This document shows positions 8,808 to 19,150 of a stretch of DNA of 64,000 bases, in pieces. Source of the stretch: Serratia marcescens subsp. marcescens ATCC 13880 (lineage in GTDB: Bacteria; Pseudomonadota; Gammaproteobacteria; Enterobacterales; Enterobacteriaceae); assembly GCF_017299535.1 (NCBI RefSeq), contig NZ_CP071238.1, positions 2,728,001 through 2,792,000 of the forward strand, in the 5' to 3' direction. Within the stretch, counting starts at the first letter, position 1. Each line of letters opens with the position of its first letter. The position numbers and the translations under genes are program-made. The notes beneath the pieces are model-generated. The model searched no databases, had not been told where the DNA came from, and worked only from the letters and a program-made list of their open reading frames with translations.

Positions 8808-9083
8808 CAGTGTTGGCCTTATCTCTGCAGGTGCGGGGATCGTTGACGATGATGATACTCCCTCGCACCGGGCGGTAGAAGCGATCTGTCAGCAAAAGTT
8901 GACAGAACTCTGATTTATTGCCGTGGTTGCTGATTTTAAACGCAAGCGGATAACAGCATCGGCGTCATTTTAGCCTGCAAACAGAGAGTTATCACAACCA
9001 GAATTAATTTTGCAGAGATTTATCACGCAATCACAGGGGGATCGACTGTCGTCAAGTCTCGATTACGTCCGGCGTCGGCGCCG
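8808..9083. other. Intergenic region upstream of tyrR
   Basis: There is no credible gene here. It must hold the tyrR promoter on the minus strand. The only symmetry noted is CTGTCA (8886-8891) facing TGACAG (8900-8905). No clear TyrR box (TGTAAA-N6-TTTACA) was found. Confidence 0.4.
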
Positions 9084-9112
9084 TTGAGAAAACGGCGCTC
9101 CTGAGAGCGCCG
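9084..9112 (-). terminator. Terminator of the psp-ycjXF operon
   Basis: On the minus strand ACGGCGCTCTCAGGAGCGCCGT is a hairpin followed by TTTTCTC. It lies 9 bases after the ycjF stop. Confidence 0.75.
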
Positions 9113-9120
9113 TCGCGGGG

Positions 9121-10182
9121 TTATTTGGCCTTGCCGTCGCTCTTTTTCAGCGTATCTTTCAACTGGCCGATCAGCTGGCTGCGGAAATCGCCAAGCTTCG
9201 GTTTTTCCCCTTCCAGCCACGGCAGCGGGCGGCACAGTTCCATCGCCTTGATGCCCAACCGCGCGGTCAACAACCCGGCGCCAATGCCCTGCGCCGCGCG
9301 CGCCGACAGCCGCGCCGCCAGATCCTGCGACATCCAGTCCATGCCCACTTCGCGCACCAGTTCGGAGGCGCCGGCGAAGGCGATGTTGAGCAGCACCAGC
9401 CGGAACAGACGAATGCGGCTGAAGTAGCCCAACTCGATGCCGTACAGCGCGGCGATGCGGTTAATCAAACGGATGTTGCGCCAGGCAATAAACGCCATAT
9501 CCACCAGCGCCAACGGGCTGACGGCGATCATCAGCGTCGACTCGGCGGCGGAGCGGCTGATTTCGCGCCGCGCCTGGTTGTCGAGCACCGGCTGCACCAG
9601 TTTGGCGTACAGCTCCACCACTTCACGATCGTTTTGCGTTTCATGCAGCGACGCCTGCCAGCGCTGCAGCGCCGGATGCCCCTGATCCAGACCGGCCTGG
9701 CGCGCCAGCTTCTCGCAGAATTCGCGCCCTTGCCCCAGTCCGTGGCTGTGCAACAGCTCGCGCGCCACGTCGCGCTCCTCCGCGCGCTGGCGCAGCCGAT
9801 ACAAACGCCGCCACTCGGTGACCACCGAACCGACGCCGGCAAACACGATCAGGCCGCCGGCCACGCCGCCGCCCATGGCGATCCAGTCCTGCTGCACCCA
9901 GGCGGTATGCACCCACTGCACGCCCTGCGCCACCACGCTGACGCCGAACAGCGCCAGCCCGGCGGTCACCATTTTGCGCCACAGGCTGCGTTTAGGTTTC
10001 AGCGCGGCGTTAATGATGCCTTCGGCGCGCCCTTCCTCCTCCTCCTGCTGCAGCTCCGGCGCCGCCGGAAAGAAGCTTTCCGCCTGTTCGGCATCGAAAG
10101 CGACGCCGGCGCGCAACGCCGGCTCCTGCGGCGGCTGCAGCGGCTCGTCAAAATCGATACGCGGTTTGATCGGCTCGCTCAT
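9121..10182 (-). CDS. ycjF: YcjF family inner-membrane protein (DUF697)
   Basis: YcjF is a 353-residue membrane protein co-transcribed with ycjX and the psp genes. Its biochemical role is not established. The N-terminal 65 residues are acidic and soluble. Two membrane segments lie at about 70-88 ([17 protein letters not shown]) and 100-120 ([18 protein letters not shown]). The C-terminal DUF697-like region contains further hydrophobic helices. Its ATG overlaps the ycjX stop by 4 bases, indicating translational coupling. Order and lengths match E. coli. Confidence 0.9.
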   Translation of the reverse strand: MSEPIKPRIDFDEPLQPPQEPALRAGVAFDAEQAESFFPAAPELQQEEEEGRAEGIINAALKPKRSLWRKMVTAGLALFGVSVVAQGVQWVHTAWVQQDWIAMGGGVAGGLIVFAGVGSVVTEWRRLYRLRQRAEERDVARELLHSHGLGQGREFCEKLARQAGLDQGHPALQRWQASLHETQNDREVVELYAKLVQPVLDNQARREISRSAAESTLMIAVSPLALVDMAFIAWRNIRLINRIAALYGIELGYFSRIRLFRLVLLNIAFAGASELVREVGMDWMSQDLAARLSARAAQGIGAGLLTARLGIKAMELCRPLPWLEGEKPKLGDFRSQLIGQLKDTLKKSDGKAK

Positions 10183-11576
10183 CGCAATTTGTCTCCCAAT
10201 AAAAACTCCATCACCGCATCCAGACGGATGTGCGGCAACGGGCTGTCCACGCTCATGGCGCGCGGACGAAACTCATCGAAATGGAACCCCTGGCTCTGCC
10301 AGAACGCCGGCCCCGGCAGACGGGCGGGCACTTCGCCGGGGAACACCGTCAGCGGCGCGCCGTCGCTCAGGCGGTTGCCCTTCAATGCCGGAATGCGCTG
10401 CCCCTGATGATCGACGATGCCGCTCTCGGTCGCCTGCACCGAGGCCAGGCCGACGCAATCCATGCTGATGCCCTCGAACGCCGCGTTCTGCCACGCCTCT
10501 TGCACCAGCTGTTGCAGCAAGGACACCAGATTGGCGTGCTGATCGGCGGTGATATGGTCCGCCTTGGTGGCGGCGAACATCAGTTTGTCGATGGTCGGCG
10601 AGAACAAGCGGCGAAACAGCGTGCGCTTGCCGTAATGGAAGCTCTGCATCAGCTGGGTCAGCGCCAGACGCATGTCGTTGAACGCCTGCGGGCCGCTATT
10701 GAGCGGCTGCAGGCAGTCAACCAGCACGATTTGCCGATCGAAACGAACGAAGTGTTCTTTGTAGAAGTTTTTGACGATCGACTGGCAGTAATAGTTGAAG
10801 CGAGCGCGCAACATGCCGATGTTGGTGTGTTTATCGGCCTGCGCCAGCTTCGATTCGCCGATCGCGGCCACGTCGGGCCACGGGAAAAACTGCAGCGCCG
10901 GCGCGCCGGCCATGTCGCCCGGCAGCACGAAACGCCCCGGCTGAATGAAGTGCAGCCCTTCGCTTTTGCAGCGCAGCAGATAATCGGTGTAGGCCTGGGC
11001 GATCGCCGCCAGGCGGTTTTCGTCGGCCTGAGCCAGCGGATCGCAGGCCTTGCACAGTTCAAGCCAGGGCTTGGCCCATTCGGCGCGTTCGCCCTGCAGC
11101 AGCCCAGTCATCTGGCGCGACCAGGCCAGGTAATCCTGCTCGAGCATCGGCAGATCAAGCAACCATTCACCGGGATAATCGACGATCTCCAGGTACAGCG
11201 TGGAGGTGTCTTTGAAGTGGCGCAGCAGCGAGTCGTTGGAACGGTAGCGCAACGCCAGCCGGATTTCGCTGACGCCGCGCGTCGGCGTCGGCCAGGCCGG
11301 CGGCGTGCCGTACAGCTGCGCCAGCCCTTCGTCATAGGTGAAACGCTGGATGCCGAGGTCGCGCTGCGGGATGCGTTTAACGCCCAGCAGGCGCTCTTCG
11401 CGCACCGGTGAAAACAGCGGCATGCGCGCGCCGCTGTGCACATGCAGCAGTTGGTTGACGAAGGCGGTGATAAAGGCGGTTTTGCCGCTGCGGCTCAGGC
11501 CGGTCACCGCCAGGCGCAGATGGCGATCCATTCCGCGGTTGACCAGCGAGGTTAACTCATTTTGCAGTCGTTTCAT
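10179..11576 (-). CDS. ycjX: YcjX family P-loop protein (DUF463)
   Basis: This is a 465-residue GTPase-like protein with Walker [11 protein letters not shown] near residue 25. ATKADH near residue 345 suggests a G4-like nucleotide-specificity motif. [14 protein letters not shown] is the probable switch region. It belongs to the PspF-controlled envelope-stress operon in E. coli, and the same arrangement is kept here. The start lies inside the end of pspD (20-base overlap). The cellular function is not known; a role with YcjF at the membrane under stress is inferred from the operon only. Confidence 0.9.
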   Translation of the reverse strand: MKRLQNELTSLVNRGMDRHLRLAVTGLSRSGKTAFITAFVNQLLHVHSGARMPLFSPVREERLLGVKRIPQRDLGIQRFTYDEGLAQLYGTPPAWPTPTRGVSEIRLALRYRSNDSLLRHFKDTSTLYLEIVDYPGEWLLDLPMLEQDYLAWSRQMTGLLQGERAEWAKPWLELCKACDPLAQADENRLAAIAQAYTDYLLRCKSEGLHFIQPGRFVLPGDMAGAPALQFFPWPDVAAIGESKLAQADKHTNIGMLRARFNYYCQSIVKNFYKEHFVRFDRQIVLVDCLQPLNSGPQAFNDMRLALTQLMQSFHYGKRTLFRRLFSPTIDKLMFAATKADHITADQHANLVSLLQQLVQEAWQNAAFEGISMDCVGLASVQATESGIVDHQGQRIPALKGNRLSDGAPLTVFPGEVPARLPGPAFWQSQGFHFDEFRPRAMSVDSPLPHIRLDAVMEFLLGDKLR

Positions 11577-11823
11577 TGCTCTCCTTGACGTAACGCCCGA
11601 ATGCCTTGTTCAGACCTTTACGGAACAGCGGTTCCAACACCAGCGCCAGCACGAAGCGCACCGGTTTGCGGCCGACGGTCTTCAACAGCCAGCCGGCGGC
11701 GCCCGCCGGGCCATAGTTCAATAACGCTATGATGATGACTTTAGCCAATGTCTTCAACATTGCCGCCGCTCCTCGTTTAAATCCACCCGTTCTGGCGGTG
11801 TTCGCGACATCGATTTTATTCAT
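11557..11823 (-). CDS. pspD: Phage shock protein D
   Basis: This is an 88-residue peripheral or single-span membrane protein of the Psp response. It shares LLNYGPAGAAGWLLKTVGRKP and ALEPLFRK with E. coli PspD, which is 73 residues. The N-terminus is somewhat longer than in E. coli. ATG 11823 is preferred over ATG 11862 because GGAGGG lies at a normal distance before it. It follows pspC in the operon. Its precise role is not established. Confidence 0.85.
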   Translation of the reverse strand: MNKIDVANTARTGGFKRGAAAMLKTLAKVIIIALLNYGPAGAAGWLLKTVGRKPVRFVLALVLEPLFRKGLNKAFGRYVKESNETTAK

Positions 11824-11917
11824 GACAATGCCCTCCGGCACTAGATGATTAAGGTTATTCACGGGATAACGGCGGCGAAGATGCCCGGCCTGCGCAGGCC
11901 GGGTATCGCAAGAAGGG

Positions 11918-12277
11918 TTACAGCTTGCGGAAACGGCTCTGTACGCCGAAGGTATCGGACGTCACGTAGCGCTCGACCTGACGCAGCTGCTGCTCGCCGC
12001 TGCCCAGCTCATACTCCAGCTGATCGAGCAGCTGGCGCGGCGTCTTCTGATGCTCGCCTTCGAAGCGGCTGGCCGGCGCCTCGTCCAACACGAACACCAG
12101 CGCGATATAGGCCACCAGCGTGAAGAAGAACAGCCCAAAGAACAGCGACAGCACCACCATCACGCGGATCAGGCGCACCGGCACGTCGAAATAGTGGGCC
12201 AAACCGGCGCAGACGCCTTTCACCATGCCTTCTTCGGGTACGCGATAAAGCTTTTTACTGCCCAGCGTATTACTCAT
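11918..12277 (-). CDS. pspC: Phage shock protein C
   Basis: PspC is a 119-residue inner-membrane protein that with PspB senses envelope damage and recruits PspA away from PspF. The PspC domain is clear: LYRVPEEGMVKGVCAGLAHYFDVPVRLIRV at about 10-40, then a membrane segment near 42-66, then a coiled-coil tail (QLLDQLEYELGSGEQQLRQVE). Its ATG overlaps the pspB stop. Length equals that of E. coli PspC. Confidence 0.94.
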   Translation of the reverse strand: MSNTLGSKKLYRVPEEGMVKGVCAGLAHYFDVPVRLIRVMVVLSLFFGLFFFTLVAYIALVFVLDEAPASRFEGEHQKTPRQLLDQLEYELGSGEQQLRQVERYVTSDTFGVQSRFRKL

Positions 12278-12504
12278 CAGGACTGTCTCCAGTTCGGGTG
12301 TTCCGCATCAAGGATCTCTTCCAGCGCCTGAATGCGTTCACGCATGCGTTTGGCGTCTTCCGCCAGCTGCGCCAGGCGCTGCATTTCTTGCTGACTCAGC
12401 TGGATGCCGGTCTGCTGCCGATTGCTGTAATGCAGCCAAAGCCAAATCGGCGCGACAAACAGCACGAAAATTGTCAGCGGAATGGCAAGTAATAAAGCAC
12501 TCAT
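12277..12504 (-). CDS. pspB: Phage shock protein B
   Basis: This is a 75-residue bitopic membrane protein, with an N-terminal helix about 1-25 (LLLAIPLTIFVLFVAPIWLWLHY) followed by a cytoplasmic helix (QQEMQRLAQLAEDAKRMRERI). With PspC it forms the sensor of the Psp system. Length and sequence match E. coli PspB. It overlaps pspC by the stop/start junction. Confidence 0.94.
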   Translation of the reverse strand: MSALLLAIPLTIFVLFVAPIWLWLHYSNRQQTGIQLSQQEMQRLAQLAEDAKRMRERIQALEEILDAEHPNWRQS

Positions 12505-12567
12505 TGTTATTCCTTCTTATCGGGTCCTGGATAGGCGGCCACCTCCGGCGTGTGGCCGCGGTTCGCC

Positions 12568-13233
12568 TTACTCTGAGCGGTTCATTTTAGCTTTCAGCGC
12601 CGCCAGTTGCTCACTGATGGCGTCGTCGGCTTTCAGCTCGGCAAACTCTTGGTCCAGCGACTTCGTTTTACCGATGCTGATGCTTTCCGCTTCGGCTTCC
12701 ATGTGGTCGATGCGGCGCTCGAACTGTTCGAAACGCGCCATCGCCTCATCCAGCTTGCCGCTGTCGAGCTGACGGCGCACTTCACGGGAAGAAGACGCGG
12801 CCTGATGACGCAGCGCCAGCGCCTGCTGCCGCGCGCGGGTTTCGGTCAGCTTGTTTTCCAGCTCGCCGATTTCGCTCTTCATGCGCGCCAGCGTTTCTTC
12901 TACGGTCGCCACTTCCTGCGTCAACGTGGCGATCAGATCGGCTACCTTTTGTTTTTCGATCAGCGCCGCGCGGGCCAAGTCTTCTTTATCCTTACGCAGC
13001 GCCAGTTCGGCTTTTTCCTGCCAGTCGCTTACCTGGCTTTCACCCTGCTCGATGCGGCGCAGCAGCTGTTTCTTTTCCGCCAGCGCTCGCGCCGACGTAG
13101 AGCGGACTTCAACCAGCGTGTCTTCCATCTCTTGGATCATTAACCGCACCAGCTTCTGCGGATCTTCCGCCTTGTCCAGCAGGGTGTTGATGTTGGCGTT
13201 CACGATGTCGGCAAAACGAGAAAAAATACCCAT
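12568..13233 (-). CDS. pspA: Phage shock protein A
   Basis: PspA (221 residues) is the ESCRT-III-like effector that binds stressed membranes. When bound to PspF it represses its own operon. The protein is almost wholly coiled coil, with the amphipathic N-terminal helix [16 protein letters not shown] and the conserved [16 protein letters not shown]. It is first in the operon pspABCD-ycjXF, directly downstream of a sigma-54 promoter at 13305-13321. Confidence 0.96.
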   Translation of the reverse strand: MGIFSRFADIVNANINTLLDKAEDPQKLVRLMIQEMEDTLVEVRSTSARALAEKKQLLRRIEQGESQVSDWQEKAELALRKDKEDLARAALIEKQKVADLIATLTQEVATVEETLARMKSEIGELENKLTETRARQQALALRHQAASSSREVRRQLDSGKLDEAMARFEQFERRIDHMEAEAESISIGKTKSLDQEFAELKADDAISEQLAALKAKMNRSE

Positions 13234-13304
13234 AATTCACTTCCTCTTGGTTCTGATGGCGTCTGAAGCGCCGCGTTAAGTCGTACAGCTTGCCCAAAGA
13301 TATA

Positions 13305-13321
13305 ATCAAAACCCGTGCCAA
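13305..13321 (-). promoter_or_regulatory. Sigma-54 promoter of pspA
   Basis: On the minus strand TTGGCACGGGTTTTGAT fits the -24/-12 pattern TGGCAC-N5-TTGC, with GG intact and TTGA in place of TTGC. It lies about 72 bases upstream of the pspA start. PspF sites and an IHF site are expected between it and pspF, but I cannot delimit them. Confidence 0.75.
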
Positions 13322-13417
13322 CTTTTATATCATTGAAAAACAACAATTCTTTATTTTTGACTCTCCGAGCGCTTGCTGTAGAGTGATTATTTTCACCAAA
13401 CATTGGCGAATTTCATC

Positions 13418-14425
13418 ATGAACGAACAGCCAGAGAATTTGTTGGGCGAAGCAAACGCCTTCATCGACGTATTGGAGCAAGTCTCCCAGGTGGCAAAGCT
13501 GAACAAACCGGTGCTGGTGATCGGCGAGCGCGGCACCGGCAAGGAGCTGATCGCCCACCGCCTGCACTACCTCTCCAACCGTTGGCAAGGGCCGTTCATC
13601 TCGCTCAACTGCGCGGCGCTGAATGAAAATCTGCTGGACTCCGAGCTGTTCGGCCACGAGGCCGGCGCCTTTACCGGCGCGCAGAAACGTCATCTGGGCC
13701 GCTTCGAGCGCGCCGACGGCGGCACGCTGTTCCTCGATGAGCTGGCGACCGCGCCGATGCTGGTGCAGGAGAAATTGCTGCGGGTGATCGAATACGGTCA
13801 GCTGGAACGCGTAGGCGGCAGCCAGCCGCTGCGGGTGGATGTGCGGTTGGTGTGCGCCACCAACGACGATCTGCCGGCGCTGGCGGCGGCGGGCAAGTTT
13901 CGCGCCGATCTGCTGGATCGGCTGGCGTTCGACGTGGTGCAGCTGCCGCCGCTGCGCCAACGCCGGCCCGATATCATGTTGCTGGCCGAGCACTTCGCCA
14001 TCCAAATGTGCCGCGAGCTAGGGCTGCCGCTGTTTCCCGGCTTTACCGAACGCGCCAGGCAGACGTTGCTCGAATATGGCTGGCCGGGCAACGTGCGCGA
14101 ACTGAAAAACGTGGTGGAACGTTCGGTCTATCGTCACGGCGACAGCGACAGCCCGCTGGATGAGATCGTCATCAACCCGTTTGCGCCGCGCGAGGCCACG
14201 CCGGTCGCGCCCATTCCTGAAGACGCCGCCGCGTTGCCGCCGCTGCCGTTGGATTTGAAACACTGGCAGCTCGAGCAGGAGAAGGCGCTTCTCGAAGCGG
14301 CGCTGCAGCAAGGCCGGTTCAATCAGCGCAAGGCGGCGCAGCTGCTGGGGCTCACCTACCATCAGCTACGCGGCATGCTGAAAAAACATGCGCTGCTGCA
14401 AAACGGCGAAGCGGACGAGGAATAG
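13418..14425 (+). CDS. pspF: Psp operon transcriptional activator PspF
   Basis: PspF is a sigma-54 enhancer-binding protein without a receiver domain. It activates pspA when released from PspA. The 335 residues have Walker A GERGTGKE, the full sigma-54 contact loop GAFTGA, Walker B GGTLFLDEL, the sensor RADLLDRLAFDVVQLPPLR, and a C-terminal Fis-type helix-turn-helix (NQRKAAQLLGLTYHQLRGML). A TTG-initiated extension at 13403 is possible; ATG 13418 is chosen because its protein begins MNEQPENLLGEAN, close to the E. coli N-terminus. It is divergent from pspA, as in E. coli. Confidence 0.95.
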   Translation: MNEQPENLLGEANAFIDVLEQVSQVAKLNKPVLVIGERGTGKELIAHRLHYLSNRWQGPFISLNCAALNENLLDSELFGHEAGAFTGAQKRHLGRFERADGGTLFLDELATAPMLVQEKLLRVIEYGQLERVGGSQPLRVDVRLVCATNDDLPALAAAGKFRADLLDRLAFDVVQLPPLRQRRPDIMLLAEHFAIQMCRELGLPLFPGFTERARQTLLEYGWPGNVRELKNVVERSVYRHGDSDSPLDEIVINPFAPREATPVAPIPEDAAALPPLPLDLKHWQLEQEKALLEAALQQGRFNQRKAAQLLGLTYHQLRGMLKKHALLQNGEADEE

Positions 14426-14430
14426 CGGGC

Positions 14431-14459
14431 AAAAAAAAAGCCAGCACCCGAGCTGGCTT
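14431..14459 (-). terminator. RyhB terminator
   Basis: The stem AGCCAGC/GCTGGCT is followed on the minus strand by nine consecutive T. It also lies just downstream of the convergent pspF stop at 14425. Confidence 0.9.
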
Positions 14460-14543
14460 AAAAAACACTGGAAGCAATGTGAGCAATGTCGTGCCTTCCA
14501 CATCAGAGCCGCAAACCGCGGCCTTCCGTGAACTGCCAGGCGA
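14431..14543 (-). ncRNA. ryhB: RyhB iron-responsive small RNA
   Basis: Read on the minus strand, this stretch contains GACATTGCTCACATTGC (14474-14490 reversed) followed by TTCCAGTG. It ends in the hairpin AGCCAGCTCGGGTGCTGGCT and nine T. These are the conserved pairing core and terminator of enterobacterial RyhB. RyhB pairs through Hfq with mRNAs of iron-using proteins and lowers their expression when iron is scarce. The 5' end near 14543 is inferred from a -10-like TATTAT and the adjacent Fur-type site. It lies between pspF and the COG0523 gene and contains no open reading frame. Confidence 0.92.
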
Positions 14544-14544
14544 T

Positions 14545-14563
14545 GATAATAGTTATCAGTATC
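14545..14563 (-). promoter_or_regulatory. Fur-box-like operator at the ryhB promoter
   Basis: Plus-strand GATAATAGTTATCAGTATC matches 15 of 19 positions of the Fur consensus GATAATGATAATCATTATC. It overlaps the place where the ryhB promoter should be, so iron-loaded Fur would block RyhB transcription, as known in E. coli. Confidence 0.8.
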
Positions 14564-14618
14564 GTCTGTAAAGCACTTTGTTGAGAATTTTTCTCATTAC
14601 CACACGAAGATTGCGCAA

Positions 14619-15806
<1,188 letters not shown>

Positions 15807-15816
15807 GGAAACCTCA

Positions 15817-16377
15817 TTAAAATTCATTGCGTAATGCCTGATAACCGCGCACCAGTTCGACGTTGGTGGCGGCCACTTCTTCCGAAAACTGCAGCGCGCC
15901 GCGATCGACCTGGCGATAACGCGACAAATCGCTGTCCGGCCCCACGCGCTCGGTCGAGGGGATATAGCGGTTTTCCGGCAGCGTCACGCCGTCCACCACC
16001 GCGTTGTAGCGCACCACGCAGCCGGACTGAACGTGGCAGTTGAACAGCACGCTGTTGAAACCGATAAACACCCGATCGTCGATGCGACACGGGCCGTGCA
16101 CGATGGCGCGGTGGGCTATCGAGCTGTAACGGCCGATGGTGACCGCCGCCCCGCTCTTGGAATGGATCACCACGCCGTCCTGAATATTGGAGTGCGAGCC
16201 GATGACGATCGGCTCCATGTCGCCGGTTGCGTTCAACTCGTCGGCGCGGATCACCGCATACGGGCCGACGTAGACGAAATCTTCGACGATCACCCGGCCG
16301 CAAATAATGGCGGTGGGATCGATGTAGGCCAGCGGCGAAACCTGCGGCAGATGGCCGCTGGGATTTTTACGCAGCAT
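15817..16377 (-). CDS. Gamma-carbonic-anhydrase-like hexapeptide-repeat protein
   Basis: This is a 186-residue left-handed beta-helix protein with repeating hexapeptides ([21 protein letters not shown]). Three candidate metal-binding histidines lie in GVVIHSK and [10 protein letters not shown]. The family includes archaeal Cam and CamH carbonic anhydrases and YrdA-type proteins. Its start overlaps the folE2 stop by about 11 bases, so it is translationally coupled within a zinc-responsive operon. It could be a reserve enzyme for zinc-limited cells, perhaps with another metal; that is inference. Confidence 0.8.
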   Translation of the reverse strand: MLRKNPSGHLPQVSPLAYIDPTAIICGRVIVEDFVYVGPYAVIRADELNATGDMEPIVIGSHSNIQDGVVIHSKSGAAVTIGRYSSIAHRAIVHGPCRIDDRVFIGFNSVLFNCHVQSGCVVRYNAVVDGVTLPENRYIPSTERVGPDSDLSRYRQVDRGALQFSEEVAATNVELVRGYQALRNEF

Positions 16378-17293
16378 GGTGTTCTCCCCGCCAGCTCAGC
16401 TTCGCCACCGCATTGTGGGCATGCAAACTCTCCTGATGCTCGACGCGCAGCGAGAAGGCGCGGTAGTCGCACTGGCTGCGCAGCATGCGATACAGACGCC
16501 GCGCCGCGTCCTCGCAAAACATCAGGTTCTGACCGTTGGCCAGCGCGAAGGCCTGCTCGTCGCGGCGTTTCACCAGCGTTTGCACCGGCGTGCCCAATGC
16601 GTGTTCGATGCGGTCAATCAGTTTCACCGGTTCGAACGCCCTTTCATTCTCGGGCGTTACGGTGATCCAAGCCCAGCTGCGCTGGCTGTGGGGGGTGGCC
16701 GGCATCCCTTGCTCCAGCAGCCACTCGCTCACCTGCCGCTGGCTGACGCGCTCCGCCGCCTGTTCAAAATCAAACTGAAACTGTTGCTGCGCCAGCTGGC
16801 GGCTGAGCGCCGCCGAACTCGGGCAGGTGGAGGAGTAAGGCACGCCGACGGTCAGCGCCAGCGTCAGCGTGCCTGCCAGGGTGGCCTCGATGCGCAGCGG
16901 ATAAGCTTTCCAACCGCGCTGCGGCGACAGCAGCGCCGAGCGTGACAGCAACAGCTCGCCGCTGAGCGTCAGGCTGGCGCGATCGCTGTGTTCCGGCTGC
17001 GAATCCAGAAAAGCCTGCAGCGTCCGACCGATGCGCTGCGGCGTCAGCTCTCCCTGCGTCAATTCGTCCAGCGCCAGATACAGCCGCGACATGTGAATGC
17101 CGCGTTCCCCTGCCGCCTCGGCGCGCAGGTTGATACCGGCGTCGACCTTCGCCATCAATGGTTTGCCGGCCAGCTCCAGCGGCAGCGCGATCCCTTGCAT
17201 CCCGACCCAATCGAGCCCGACATCACTCATTTCACCGCGCCCTGCCTGAGCGTCCGGCAGCGAACGGCGTGGTGGAAGTGCAACTTCGTTCAT
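16367..17293 (-). CDS. folE2: GTP cyclohydrolase FolE2 (type IB)
   Basis: FolE2 makes 7,8-dihydroneopterin triphosphate, the first step of folate synthesis, and can use metals other than zinc. It replaces the zinc enzyme FolE when zinc is scarce. The 308-residue protein shows the family pattern LPDAQAGRGEMSDVGLDWVGM at the N-terminus, a probable metal cysteine in PYSSTCPSSAALSR, and AITVTPENERAF-like strands further on. It is first in the operon, with a Zur box about 50 bases upstream. E. coli K-12 lacks this gene, but it is common in other bacteria. Confidence 0.88.
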   Translation of the reverse strand: MNEVALPPRRSLPDAQAGRGEMSDVGLDWVGMQGIALPLELAGKPLMAKVDAGINLRAEAAGERGIHMSRLYLALDELTQGELTPQRIGRTLQAFLDSQPEHSDRASLTLSGELLLSRSALLSPQRGWKAYPLRIEATLAGTLTLALTVGVPYSSTCPSSAALSRQLAQQQFQFDFEQAAERVSQRQVSEWLLEQGMPATPHSQRSWAWITVTPENERAFEPVKLIDRIEHALGTPVQTLVKRRDEQAFALANGQNLMFCEDAARRLYRMLRSQCDYRAFSLRVEHQESLHAHNAVAKLSWRGEHHAA

Positions 17294-17340
17294 ACATCCC
17301 CTTGCGTTGTTGTGACTTTGCCGGGGAACGGTAACATGTT

Positions 17341-17359
17341 TTTGTTATATTATAACATA
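17341..17359 (-). promoter_or_regulatory. Zur box upstream of folE2
   Basis: The plus strand reads TTTGTTATATTATAACATA. Its core GTTATA-T-TATAAC (17344-17356) is a perfect palindrome and equals the core of the enterobacterial Zur consensus (ATGTTATA-N-TATAACAT). It lies 48 bases upstream of the folE2 ATG, in position to block its promoter when zinc is sufficient. Confidence 0.85.
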
Positions 17360-17497
17360 ACATAAAAAACTTTTTTCTTGCCGCTGAACGGCCTGATTAA
17401 TCAAGTCGCAGAAAACTCAGCGATTTTGCTCAATGGATTGGGCTGCCGGTCAGAGTGCGATACACTAACGCTATTGCTGATTAACCCATGAGCCTCT

Positions 17498-19150
17498 ATG
17501 CGTGGTTTACCCTTTTGGATACTGTCGTTATGCCTGACGGGCTCTGCCCTGGCCGCGACAACACCGCCCGCGCCCGCCGCCGCGGCGCCGCTGCCGGACA
17601 TTCGCCAGAGCGGCTTTGTCTATTGCGTCAGCGGCATACTGAATACCTTCAACCCGCAAATGGCCAGCAGCGGCCTGACGGTGGATACCCTGGCCGCCCA
17701 GCTGTACGATCGCCTGCTGGACGTCGATCCCTACACCTATCGCCTGATCCCCGAGCTGGCGCAAAGCTGGGAAGTGCTGGATAACGGCGCTACCTACCGC
17801 TTCCATTTGCGCAAGGACGTGCCGTTCCAGACCACCGCATGGTTCACGCCCACCCGCAAGATGAATGCCGACGACGTGGTGTTCAGCTTTGCCCGCGTAT
17901 TCGATCAGAAACATCCGTATCACGACGTCAACGGCGGCGAATACCCCTATTTCGACAGCCTGCAGTTCGGCGATTCGGTGCAGAGCGTGAGAAAGCTCGA
18001 CGACTACACGGTGGAAATTCGCCTGCAGTCGCCCGACGCCTCGTTCCTGTGGCACCTGGCGACTCATTATGCGCCGGTATTGTCCGCCGAATACGCCGAC
18101 GCGCTGACGCGCGAAGGCCATCAGGAGCTGATCGATCGCGAGCCGGTCGGCAGCGGCCCGTTCCTGCTCAACGAATACCGCTCGGGGCAATATATTCGCC
18201 TGGCGCGCAACGCCGCCTACTGGAAGGGCCTGCCGCGCATGCCGCAGGTGGTGATCGATCTGGGCGCCGGCGGCACGGGCCGCCTCTCCAAGCTGCTGAC
18301 CGGCGAGTGCGACGTACTGGCCTATCCGGCGGCCAGCCAGCTGTCGATTCTGCGCGACGATCCGCGCCTGCGCCTGACGCTGCGCCCGGGGATGAACATC
18401 GCCTATCTGGCGTTCAACACCCGCAAACCGCCGCTCGACAACCTCAACGTGCGCCAGGCGATCTCGCTGGCGATCAACAACCAGCGGTTGATGCAGTCGA
18501 TCTATTACGGCACGGCGGAAACCGCCGCCTCGATCCTGCCGCGCGCCTCCTGGGCCTACGACAACGACGCGCACGTCACCGAGTACGATCCGGCCAAATC
18601 GCGCGAGATGCTGCGGCAGGCCGGCGTCAGCCAGCTGAACCTGAAGCTGTGGGTGCCGACCGCCTCGCAGTCTTACAACCCGAGCCCGCTGAAAACCGCC
18701 GAACTGATCCAGGCCGATCTCGGCCAGGTGGGCATCAACGTCACCATCGTGCCGGTGGAGGGCCGTTTCCAGGAAGCGCGCCTGATGGAGATGAACCACG
18801 ATCTGACCCTGACCGGCTGGGCCACCGACAGCAACGATCCGGACAGCTTCTTCCGGCCGCTGCTGAGCTGCGCGGCAATCCGTTCGCAAACCAACTATGC
18901 TCACTGGTGTGATCCGGGCTTTGACGAAGTGCTGCAGAACGCGCTGCTGTCGCAGCAGCTGTCTCAGCGCATCGACAACTACCGCAAGGCGCAGAAAATC
19001 CTCGAGCAGCAACTGCCGGTGCTGCCGCTGGCGTCTTCCCTGCGCCTGCAGGCCTATCGTTACGACATCAAGGGATTGGTGCTGAGCCCGTTCGGCAACG
19101 CCTCGTTCGCCGGGGTGTACCGTGAATCCGCGCCGGAGGTGAAAAAGTGA
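17498..19150 (+). CDS. sapA: Sap ABC transporter, periplasmic binding protein SapA
   Basis: SapA is a family-5 periplasmic binding protein of the Sap importer, linked to antimicrobial-peptide resistance in several Gram-negatives and to putrescine export in E. coli. The 550 residues begin with a signal peptide ([19 protein letters not shown]), then the family-5 fold with [23 protein letters not shown] and [21 protein letters not shown]. It starts a five-gene operon sapABCDF in which every junction overlaps or is tight. The stop overlaps the sapB GTG. Confidence 0.94.
   Translation: MRGLPFWILSLCLTGSALAATTPPAPAAAAPLPDIRQSGFVYCVSGILNTFNPQMASSGLTVDTLAAQLYDRLLDVDPYTYRLIPELAQSWEVLDNGATYRFHLRKDVPFQTTAWFTPTRKMNADDVVFSFARVFDQKHPYHDVNGGEYPYFDSLQFGDSVQSVRKLDDYTVEIRLQSPDASFLWHLATHYAPVLSAEYADALTREGHQELIDREPVGSGPFLLNEYRSGQYIRLARNAAYWKGLPRMPQVVIDLGAGGTGRLSKLLTGECDVLAYPAASQLSILRDDPRLRLTLRPGMNIAYLAFNTRKPPLDNLNVRQAISLAINNQRLMQSIYYGTAETAASILPRASWAYDNDAHVTEYDPAKSREMLRQAGVSQLNLKLWVPTASQSYNPSPLKTAELIQADLGQVGINVTIVPVEGRFQEARLMEMNHDLTLTGWATDSNDPDSFFRPLLSCAAIRSQTNYAHWCDPGFDEVLQNALLSQQLSQRIDNYRKAQKILEQQLPVLPLASSLRLQAYRYDIKGLVLSPFGNASFAGVYRESAPEVKK

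Noticed and set aside
17528..19012. A 494-codon open frame antisense to sapA
   Set aside because: Same reason: the sense strand encodes clear SapA and the antisense protein is compositionally unnatural.
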